Shown one piece after another: positions 1 through 5,945 of a DNA stretch of 9,743 bases. Origin of the DNA: Salegentibacter sp. (GTDB taxonomy: Bacteria > Bacteroidota > Bacteroidia > Flavobacteriales > Flavobacteriaceae); NCBI GenBank assembly GCA_024635815.1, contig JAGXIG010000072.1, forward strand, positions 1 through 9,743, written 5' to 3'. Each line of letters starts with the position of its first letter. Position 1 is the stretch's first letter. The translations under genes and the position numbers were made by a program. The notes under the pieces are model-generated. The model was not told the origin of the DNA, did no database searches, and saw only the letters and a list, made by a program, of their open reading frames with translations.

Positions 1-336
1 CAGGGTGGAAATTCAGATAATAAAACCACTACTGGAATGCGTTCTAAAATTGGTGATTATCTTATTCCAAGTGAATTCGAGGCCGGTCATAAACATTCTT
101 ACGGGGCTTTTTCAGCTGCAAAATACAGCGAGCAAAATGTGAGTAAAGCCTCTTCTCCTTTCGAATTTTTTATCGTGATCAAAGAAAATGGAACCCCACA
201 TTTAAATAATGACCATACTGTTTTTGGAAGGGTGACCAAAGGAATGGATGTTGCCGAAAAAATTGCACAAGTAGAGACCGGCCAATCTGAATGGCCTATT
301 GATAACGTGGAGATGGATGTTGAAATAATTAACTAA
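1..336 (+). CDS. Cyclophilin-type peptidyl-prolyl cis-trans isomerase, 3' part (start off the left edge)
   Basis: The reading frame is open from base 1, giving 111 visible residues that begin QGGN, so the start codon lies outside the window; the ATG at 37 is internal. QGG followed by a Gly/Thr-rich turn and then 'IPSEF' matches the cyclophilin active-site strand (QGGD...G...DEF). 'FEFFIVI' matches the core FFI strand, and 'PHLNNDHTVFGRVTKGMDV' matches the conserved 'HLDGKHTVFGRVxxGMDV' near the C-terminus. His stands where human CypA has Trp121, which is usual in bacterial cyclophilins. The catalytic Arg lies just upstream of QGG and cannot be seen. The family catalyses proline cis-trans isomerisation during protein folding. 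Cellular location cannot be judged without the N-terminus; flavobacteria often carry secreted or lipoprotein versions. The gene converges on rdd, with a repeat-bearing gap of 95 nt between them. Family assignment is secure; the subtype is not. Confidence 0.93.
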   Translation, partial: QGGNSDNKTTTGMRSKIGDYLIPSEFEAGHKHSYGAFSAAKYSEQNVSKASSPFEFFIVIKENGTPHLNNDHTVFGRVTKGMDVAEKIAQVETGQSEWPIDNVEMDVEIIN

Positions 337-343
337 ATCAAGA

Positions 344-408
344 ACCTCGGTACAAGTTCACGAGGTATGAATCGGAACACTATTTTATAATTTCGAGGCA
401 AGCCTCGG
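344..408. repeat. REP-like cluster of CCTCG/CGAGG inverted repeats
   Basis: Two adjacent inverted repeats are visible. The first is ACCTCG (344-349) with CGAGGT (361-366), a 6-bp stem with an 11-nt loop. The second is CGAGGC (394-399) with GCCTCG (402-407), separated by AA. All four arms share the same five-base core, so alternative long-range pairings (345-349 with 394-398, or 361-365 with 403-407) are also possible. The element fills the gap between two convergent genes. It resembles a dispersed palindromic intergenic repeat of the REP type; neither hairpin is followed by a good T-tract, so it is not a textbook intrinsic terminator. Calling it a dispersed family is inference, since only one copy is in the window. 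Confidence 0.5.
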
Positions 409-431
409 AGAATCAAACCCTCAATGAAGGA

Positions 432-1148
432 TTAGGCTCGCTGAGTGTAATAATTATAATCGGTAATTACCTGCTGAATAAATTCCATTGGCGATTCCTT
501 TGGCTGCGTTTCCAGTAATTCTGATAATTTTTCAGAAAGTGATAAAATAAGTCGGTGGTTATGACTTCTCTTCGCGGTTTGGTACAGGTTTTTAATATTC
601 TGCACATCGGCATCTTTTAAAACACTTACCTGCGGATATTTGGGTTCGTAACCTTCAGGTACATCTACAACAAGGCTTCGATTTAAATTAGTTCTTGGTT
701 TTTCGGAAATGACCGTAGTTTTTGCAGCAAGATCTCCCAAACGTTGCCCTTTTCCGTTTAGTAAAATAGTGACTACCGCAATCGCCCCACTACTTATGGT
801 GATATCAATAAAACGTAACAACCACCTGATTAAATATTCAGCAAAAGCAGGTCTGCTGCCGTCTAATTTCACCACTCTAATTTGTAAAGCAGCTTTTCCG
901 GGAGTTTGGCCATTATATAAACTTTCCCACAATAAATAATATAAGAGAGAAGGCAAGCCCATAACCAGGTAATAAACCCACTGCCCTGCCGCATCTAATC
1001 CTGTGCCGGCCAATGCAAGCGAACTTATCACTATATACAACCCAATAATAAATATATCTACGATAAAAGCAAGGATACGATCGCCTACACTCGCAACATT
1101 CTGATTAATACTAATATTTTGAGCGGTTTCAATTTGAAAATTATCCAT
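432..1148 (-). CDS. RDD-family integral membrane protein
   Basis: A 238-aa protein with an N-terminal RDD domain (about residues 15-150) and a soluble C-terminal extension of about 85 residues. RDD hallmarks are visible: Arg24 and Asp31 in the first membrane segment (GDRILAFIVD), the loop GQTPGKAALQIRVV (80-93), and QRLGDLAAKTTVI (135-147). Membrane segments lie at about 25-47, 56-76 and 115-131. The role of RDD proteins is mostly unknown; transport functions have been proposed for some. The C-terminal tail (about 155-238) is charged and helical-looking and probably cytosolic. The gene is divergent from spoIIM with only 34 nt between start codons, and RDD and SpoIIM genes are also neighbours in other phyla, so a functional link with the operon on the other strand is likely. 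ATG at 1146-1148 is the natural start; no strong ribosome-binding site precedes it. Confidence 0.9.
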   Translation of the reverse strand: MDNFQIETAQNISINQNVASVGDRILAFIVDIFIIGLYIVISSLALAGTGLDAAGQWVYYLVMGLPSLLYYLLWESLYNGQTPGKAALQIRVVKLDGSRPAFAEYLIRWLLRFIDITISSGAIAVVTILLNGKGQRLGDLAAKTTVISEKPRTNLNRSLVVDVPEGYEPKYPQVSVLKDADVQNIKNLYQTAKRSHNHRLILSLSEKLSELLETQPKESPMEFIQQVITDYNYYTQRA

Positions 1149-1164
1149 TTAATCTGTTTCTTTG
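1133..1164 (+). promoter_or_regulatory. Candidate Bacteroidota promoter for the spoIIM-moxR-DUF58 operon
   Basis: TTTG at 1133-1136 and TTTCTTTG at 1157-1164 are separated by 20 nt. The second box matches the Bacteroidota -7 consensus TAnnTTTG at all but one defined position. Transcription would start near 1170, leaving about a dozen leader bases before the ATG at 1183. The -33-like box lies inside the first codons of the divergent rdd gene. AT-rich sequence makes chance matches easy, so this is tentative. Confidence 0.3.
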
Positions 1165-1182
1165 AGTCATAATAGAAAAACC

Positions 1183-2160
1183 ATGCGAGAGGCTGCATTT
1201 GTGAAGCAAAATAAGGATAAATGGCTTAAATTTGAAAGCCTGCTTCAAAATAAAAATAACCTGCAACCGGAGCAGCTCTCCAATATTTATATTGAAATTA
1301 GTGACCATTTAAGCTATTCCAAGACCTTTTATCCCAAAAGCAACACAACCACCTATTTAAACCAGTTAGCGGCTTCAGCACATCAAAAGATTTATAAGAA
1401 TAAAAAGGAATCGCAAAACCGGTTTATCACATTTTTCACCAAAGAATTTCCGCTGTTCTTTTATAATTTTCAGAAGCAATTACTGCTTAGCTTTTTAATT
1501 TTCGCTCTTTTTTCAGCGGCGGGTGCTTTTTCAGCTGCATCAGATCATACCTTTGTAAGAAGTATTTTAGGCGATGCTTATGTGAATATGACCTTGCAGA
1601 ATATTGCTGAAGGCGATCCTATGGCAGTGTATAAGAAAATGTCCGAAACCGATATGTTCCTCGGAATTACCATTAACAATATTCGGGTTTCTTTAATGGC
1701 TTTTAGTATGGGAATCCTGGCCGGAATTGGCACTGTATTTATCTTAATGCAAAATGCGGTGATGCTGGGATCTTTCCAATACTTTTTTTACGATCAGGGC
1801 TTACTTTGGGAATCTGCAAGAACAATATGGATTCACGGAACCATAGAAATTTCAGTAATAATTATCGCAGGTTGCGCCGGACTTGTTGTTGGGAAGAGCA
1901 TACTTTTTCCTGGAACTTATACCCGCCTGACTTCCTTTGTAAAAGGCGTTAAAAACGGACTTAAAATAGTGATAAGTACGATCCCATTTTTTATCATAGC
2001 GGGATTCCTGGAAGGTTTTGTAACCCGACTAACTCAAATGCCCGACTGGCTGGCGATTTTAATTATTGGCAGCTCATTAGCACTCATTTTATTTTACTAT
2101 ATCTTTTACCCCATATTTCTACATAAAAAACAACAAATTCATGAAGCAGAATTACATTGA
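1183..2160 (+). CDS. SpoIIM/DUF95 family integral membrane protein
   Basis: A 325-aa membrane protein of the stage II sporulation protein M family (DUF95, COG1300). The hallmark HGTIEI followed by a Gly-rich membrane helix (218-240) is present. A soluble N-terminal region of about 95 residues precedes about five membrane segments (roughly 97-119, 168-190, 221-240, 262-284 and 288-312). I chose ATG 1183 because the protein then begins MREAAFVKQNK, the usual start in flavobacterial relatives as I remember them; the longer frame opens only with a TTG at 1162, inside the candidate -7 box. In Bacillus SpoIIM acts in the septal/engulfment peptidoglycan machinery, but Bacteroidota do not sporulate, so the domain must serve another envelope role here. 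First gene of a six-gene operon; its last 20 nt overlap the next gene. Confidence 0.92.
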   Translation: MREAAFVKQNKDKWLKFESLLQNKNNLQPEQLSNIYIEISDHLSYSKTFYPKSNTTTYLNQLAASAHQKIYKNKKESQNRFITFFTKEFPLFFYNFQKQLLLSFLIFALFSAAGAFSAASDHTFVRSILGDAYVNMTLQNIAEGDPMAVYKKMSETDMFLGITINNIRVSLMAFSMGILAGIGTVFILMQNAVMLGSFQYFFYDQGLLWESARTIWIHGTIEISVIIIAGCAGLVVGKSILFPGTYTRLTSFVKGVKNGLKIVISTIPFFIIAGFLEGFVTRLTQMPDWLAILIIGSSLALILFYYIFYPIFLHKKQQIHEAELH

Positions 2161-2998
2161 TTTTAAGCAACAGCGAGATCTGGGCGATATTATTAGCTAT
2201 ACGTTTAAATTTATACGCGAAAATTACAAGGCTTATTTTACAAGCGTTATGAAAATTTCGTGGCCGGCATTTCTGCTTTTAATCGCGGCCGTTTCTTATT
2301 ATTCTTACACCACGGTAGGAAATTCGTTAATGTTCAGCCAGGACGGTGACTTTTTCATTGGGTTTGGTTTATTAATGGTTGGTTTGCTTTTGTATTTTTC
2401 GGTAATGAATGTTGCGGCTTTCCATTTTATAAAATCTTATGTAAGCAATGATGGTGAGGCCAGCCACCAGGAAGTTAAAGAAGGAGTGAAAAGAGATTTG
2501 GGAAAAATGTTTGGCCTTGGCGCCATTACCTGGATCTTAATTTTCGCCGGACTTATAATTTTTATTATTCCAGGAATATACCTTAGTGTTCCGTTAAGTA
2601 TTGCGGCTGCGGTACTTGTTTTTAAAAGTGACAGTATTGGCGGCAGTATTTCTGAAGGTTTTCACCTGGTAAAAGAAAATTGGTGGATGAGTTTTATAAG
2701 CCTTTTTTTAATTTGGCTTATTGTTTATATCATTAGCCTTATTTTTCAACTGCCGGTACTAATTTATACGTTTATAAAAATGTTCACCATCATGGAAGAA
2801 AACTCGGCTTCGGCAGCGAATGTGGCCGATATGTTTGACTGGGTTTATCTTACCTTAACCATTATTGCGTCTGCAATTCAATATCTGCTTTACGCCATTA
2901 CACCAATTGGGGTTGCTTTTGTGTATTACAATCTGAACGAAATAAAATATTTTACCGGAGCCTACGAAAGCATTGAAAACCTTGGTAAAAACAATTAA
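2141..2998 (+). CDS. Multi-pass membrane protein, GPDPase membrane-domain/DUF975-like
   Basis: A 285-aa hydrophobic protein with about six membrane segments (near 36-55, 71-97, 124-143, 145-162, 183-210 and 236-262). The stretch from IPGIYLSVPLS (143-153) through the Gly-Ser-rich turn to GFHLVKENWW (173-182) has the pattern of the glycerophosphodiester phosphodiesterase membrane domain and of DUF975-type proteins: a PGI/Y helix, then a conserved '...A...S..LVK.NWW'. There is no catalytic GDPD domain, so the protein is not expected to hydrolyse phosphodiesters; the Pfam name only reflects a fused membrane part in other proteins. The loop at about 101-121 is charged. Its ATG lies 20 nt inside spoIIM and its stop shares one base with the next start (TAATG), pointing to translational coupling. 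I give no gene symbol because function is unknown. Confidence 0.75.
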   Translation: MKQNYIDFKQQRDLGDIISYTFKFIRENYKAYFTSVMKISWPAFLLLIAAVSYYSYTTVGNSLMFSQDGDFFIGFGLLMVGLLLYFSVMNVAAFHFIKSYVSNDGEASHQEVKEGVKRDLGKMFGLGAITWILIFAGLIIFIIPGIYLSVPLSIAAAVLVFKSDSIGGSISEGFHLVKENWWMSFISLFLIWLIVYIISLIFQLPVLIYTFIKMFTIMEENSASAANVADMFDWVYLTLTIIASAIQYLLYAITPIGVAFVYYNLNEIKYFTGAYESIENLGKNN

Positions 2999-3756
2999 TG
3001 ATCAAAATCTTACTTCTTTTCAGTTTCATTTTCTTCGGAAATTTAATTCCGCAGGAGCAGGCGGTTACAGATTCTACGGAAGTTAGTCAGAATTCCACTG
3101 AAGAAACCCTGGAAAAAGCTGATTTTGATGTTGAAAAAATTGAAGATTATAAAGCTGATAAAGCTTTTGATTATTTAGAAAAAGTTGAAGAAGATTCCTG
3201 GTGGACGCGCTTAAAGCGATGGATAAACCTTAAATGGAATGCCTTTTTACAATGGCTTTTTGGCGATTACCAAACCAACGCTTTCTGGAACGCTGTTCTT
3301 ACGGCCCTACCTTACGTTCTTCTAATTTTAGTGCTTGGCTTAATCACCTGGCTTTTTATTCGTTTAAATCCCGGAAATGCTGTAATGGCTGAATCTATTA
3401 CCGGACAAGTAAATCTTAAAAAAGAAGAAGACATTGTAAAATCTGCAGATATTTCTTCTTTAATTGATGAAGCTATTCGCGTTGAAAATTACCGTTTAGC
3501 CGTTCGTTATTTGTATTTAAAAAGCCTGCGTTTGTTAGATCAAAAAGAGCATATTTCGTATAGATTTCAAAAAACAAACGAAGACTATATCAACGAAATA
3601 AACGAAACTGAAATTAAAAACCAGTTCATGAAAATCACTCGCCTTTACGATTTTATCTGGTATGGGGATTTTGAACTTTCTAAAGAACGTTTTGCAAAAG
3701 TGAAACGGGAATTTACCCAAATGGAAAATAACCTGAAACCTGAAAATAATGGGTAA
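2998..3756 (+). CDS. DUF4129 domain protein with signal peptide and one membrane helix
   Basis: A 252-aa protein. Residues 1 to about 18 form a hydrophobic signal sequence without a lipobox cysteine. An acidic region (about 22-66) and a Trp-rich amphipathic stretch (68-90) precede a single membrane helix at about 102-122. The C-terminal 150-245 is a DUF4129-type domain, seen in ALRLL-like YLYLKSLRLLDQ (171-182), the 'F+KTNEDYINE' segment (190-200) and RLYDFIWYGDFELS (215-228), which matches the family's conserved 'WYG'. In many bacteria DUF4129 is the tail of a transglutaminase-like membrane protein next to MoxR and DUF58; here it stands alone without a transglutaminase core. The topology implies a periplasmic N-terminal half and a cytosolic DUF4129 domain. 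It overlaps its neighbours by 1 nt upstream and 8 nt downstream. Confidence 0.85.
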   Translation: MIKILLLFSFIFFGNLIPQEQAVTDSTEVSQNSTEETLEKADFDVEKIEDYKADKAFDYLEKVEEDSWWTRLKRWINLKWNAFLQWLFGDYQTNAFWNAVLTALPYVLLILVLGLITWLFIRLNPGNAVMAESITGQVNLKKEEDIVKSADISSLIDEAIRVENYRLAVRYLYLKSLRLLDQKEHISYRFQKTNEDYINEINETEIKNQFMKITRLYDFIWYGDFELSKERFAKVKREFTQMENNLKPENNG

Positions 3757-4963
3757 AACAGCAAAGCTATTTTTTGGTTTTTTCCTGCTGTTGGTAATTT
3801 CCCTCACTTACCTGGAAGCTACAGAACCGGAACCTGTAAATTGGACGCCCAGTTATATGAGCGATGATAAAATTCCACTGGGAAGTTTTGTTTTTTATGA
3901 AAGCTGGAAGAATATTGAAAAATGGGAGTTTGAAGAAATTGGCGTTCCCCCATTCGAAAGACTTTCGGATAGCCTGGAAAACGGCACTTATTTCTTTCTG
4001 AATAATGCTGTAAATTTTGATCCAGACGAATTAGATAAGCTGCTTGAATGGGTGGCTAAAGGAAATGAATTATTTGTTTCGGCAAGAGGTATCAGTCCGC
4101 AGTTGTTAGATACCCTTCATTTAGAAACTAAAGTTTTTATTCCAAAAAATGATCTAAGCTCAAAACCACAACTGAATTTCATAAATTCGACTTTAAAAAG
4201 TGAATCCGATTTTCAATTTAAGAATGAATTTTCTTCGCTTTACTTTCATCAAAAAGACAGCGCGAAAATCGAGGTACTGGGAGAGATAAATATCCAAAAG
4301 GATGAGAAAAACAGTCAACCTAATTTTATAAGTTCAAATTTTGGGGAAGGGAAAATTTACCTTCACAATACCCCTGAAGCTTTTGGCAATTACTTTTTAC
4401 TAACCGACCAGAATTATAAATATGCTGAAAATATCCTGGCTTACGTAAATAAAGAAAACCCGGTATTTTTGGATAATTATTACAAATCGGGAAAAACATT
4501 TTATTCCTCTCCGCTTTATATTCTGCTAAGCGATAACCGACTTAAATGGGCATATTATTTCTTACTGGCCGGTAGTATTTTGTTCATTATTTTTGAAGGA
4601 AAAAGAAAACAACGGGCAATTCCGATAGTAAATCCTTTGAAGAATCAGAGTTATGAGTACGCAAAAACTGTGGGTGACCTCTATTTAGAAGAGAAGGAAT
4701 ACGCGGAATTGATCACGAAGAAAATCAATTTATTCCTGGAATATATTCGTTTACAATATAAAATTTCAACCAAGACCATAGACGAAGAATTCCATACCTT
4801 ACTGGCTGCAAAATCCGGAAACAGTATTACTTCCGGTAAGGCACTTTTTGCAAAAATCGAGAAGTTTTCAAATAATACCAATGCCGGGAAAAGCGAGTTT
4901 CACGAACTTTCTGAGGCAATAAATAATTTTAAATCACATTCCGATGGAAAACCACGAAAATAA
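3749..4963 (+). CDS. DUF4350 domain membrane protein
   Basis: A 404-aa protein with an N-terminal membrane anchor (about 6-22), a large presumed periplasmic domain (about 30-260), a second membrane helix (about 266-283) and a basic start to a cytosolic tail of about 120 residues. The segment NWTPSYMSDDKIPLGSFVFYE (31-51) matches the opening of DUF4350 ('W.PsY...DK.P.G...lye'), followed by alternating strands and helices such as FFLNNAVNFDPDELDKLLEWV (82-102), typical of the Rossmann-like GATase/GIFT fold to which DUF4350 has been related. No catalytic triad is obvious. The gene is regularly found between DUF4129 and moxR. The initiating ATGGGTAA contains the stop of the preceding gene, and its own final 20 nt contain the moxR start. 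Function unknown; I infer that the cytosolic tail could contact MoxR. Confidence 0.85.
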   Translation: MGKTAKLFFGFFLLLVISLTYLEATEPEPVNWTPSYMSDDKIPLGSFVFYESWKNIEKWEFEEIGVPPFERLSDSLENGTYFFLNNAVNFDPDELDKLLEWVAKGNELFVSARGISPQLLDTLHLETKVFIPKNDLSSKPQLNFINSTLKSESDFQFKNEFSSLYFHQKDSAKIEVLGEINIQKDEKNSQPNFISSNFGEGKIYLHNTPEAFGNYFLLTDQNYKYAENILAYVNKENPVFLDNYYKSGKTFYSSPLYILLSDNRLKWAYYFLLAGSILFIIFEGKRKQRAIPIVNPLKNQSYEYAKTVGDLYLEEKEYAELITKKINLFLEYIRLQYKISTKTIDEEFHTLLAAKSGNSITSGKALFAKIEKFSNNTNAGKSEFHELSEAINNFKSHSDGKPRK

Positions 4964-5945
4964 AGAAACCGAATCGCTAGATTTTGATAGTCGCATTCCG
5001 TTAGACGATCTTAAAGAAGCCGTTTCAAGATTAAAAAACCAGCTGGCAAAAGTAATTGTTGGTCAAAATGATTTTGTAGAGTTATTGATCGCCGGCCTGC
5101 TTTCTAACGGCCACGTATTAATTGAAGGCGTACCCGGCGTTGCCAAAACCTTAACCGCAAAATTGTTTGCCAAAAGCCTGGATACCAATTTTAGTCGAAT
5201 TCAGTTTACACCAGACCTAATGCCGAGTGATGTCTTGGGAACTTCGGTTTTAAATGCCCAAAAAGGCGAATTTGAATTTAAGCCGGGTCCTATTTTTTCT
5301 AACATCATCCTGATAGACGAAATTAACCGTGCCCCGGCGAAAACCCAGGCGGCCTTGTTTGAAGTGATGGAGGAACGCCAGATTACCATAGACGGGGTTC
5401 AGCATGATCTTGAGGCGCCATTTATGGTACTCGCCACTCAAAACCCAATTGAACAGGAAGGAACTTATGCCTTACCCGAAGCCCAGTTAGACAGGTTTTT
5501 ATTTAAAATTCAAGTGGACTATCCCAGTCTTGAAGACGAAGTGGATATTCTAAAAACACATCACCAGCGCAAAGGGGTGCTTCCCGTTTCGCAAATTGAG
5601 GCGGTTTTGAATCCAGAGAATCTAAACGAATTAAAAAGCCAGATCCAGGAAATTATCGTTGAAGAAAAACTGATGCATTATATTGCAAGTATTGTGGGTA
5701 AAACCCGTAATCATTCTCACGTTTACCTTGGCGCTTCTCCCCGGGCTTCTATTGCGGTAATGAATGCTTCAAAAGCATTTGCAGCAATTAACGGAAGAGA
5801 TTTTGTTATTCCGGAAGACATTAAAAAGGCTTTAAATCCTGTTTTAGCTCACCGACTAATTATTAGTCCTGATAGGGAAATGGAAGGGATCACTGCCAAA
5901 GAAGTGATAGAAATGATCTCGCAATCTGTTGAAATTCCACGTTAG
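4944..5945 (+). CDS. MoxR-family AAA+ ATPase
   Basis: A 333-aa cytosolic AAA+ ATPase with the complete set of MoxR motifs: Walker A GVPGVAKT (62-69), Walker B IILIDEINRA (121-130, Asp125/Glu126), sensor 1 in LATQNP (163-168, Asn167), ALPEAQLDRF (176-185) with the arginine-finger Arg184, and sensor 2 in GASPRAS (263-269, Arg267). 'EGTYALPEAQLDRF' is the signature of this subgroup. MoxR ATPases act as chaperone-like remodelers together with von Willebrand-type proteins; the best studied relatives activate methanol dehydrogenase or load cofactors. Here the partner is almost certainly the DUF58 protein whose GTG start shares a base with the moxR stop (TAGTG). All catalytic residues are intact, so the ATPase should be active. 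Family certain; the substrate is unknown. Confidence 0.97.
   Translation: MENHENKETESLDFDSRIPLDDLKEAVSRLKNQLAKVIVGQNDFVELLIAGLLSNGHVLIEGVPGVAKTLTAKLFAKSLDTNFSRIQFTPDLMPSDVLGTSVLNAQKGEFEFKPGPIFSNIILIDEINRAPAKTQAALFEVMEERQITIDGVQHDLEAPFMVLATQNPIEQEGTYALPEAQLDRFLFKIQVDYPSLEDEVDILKTHHQRKGVLPVSQIEAVLNPENLNELKSQIQEIIVEEKLMHYIASIVGKTRNHSHVYLGASPRASIAVMNASKAFAAINGRDFVIPEDIKKALNPVLAHRLIISPDREMEGITAKEVIEMISQSVEIPR

Noticed and set aside
344..408. Intrinsic terminators for the isomerase and rdd genes
   Set aside because: The hairpins are GC-rich but lack a following T-tract on either strand, so a repeat element is the better description; some termination role cannot be excluded.
709..939. Forward 76-aa open frame
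   Set aside because: It lies wholly antisense to the well-supported rdd gene and has no recognisable domain.
1162..1182. TTG start giving a spoIIM product seven residues longer
   Set aside because: ATG 1183 gives the family-typical N-terminus, and the TTG lies within the candidate promoter box.
3535..3807. Reverse 90-aa open frame
   Set aside because: Antisense shadow of the DUF4129 and DUF4350 genes, Phe/Lys-rich composition typical of reversed coding sequence.
4681..5441. Several reverse frames of 62-66 aa
   Set aside because: All are antisense to DUF4350 or moxR coding sequence, with no family resemblance.
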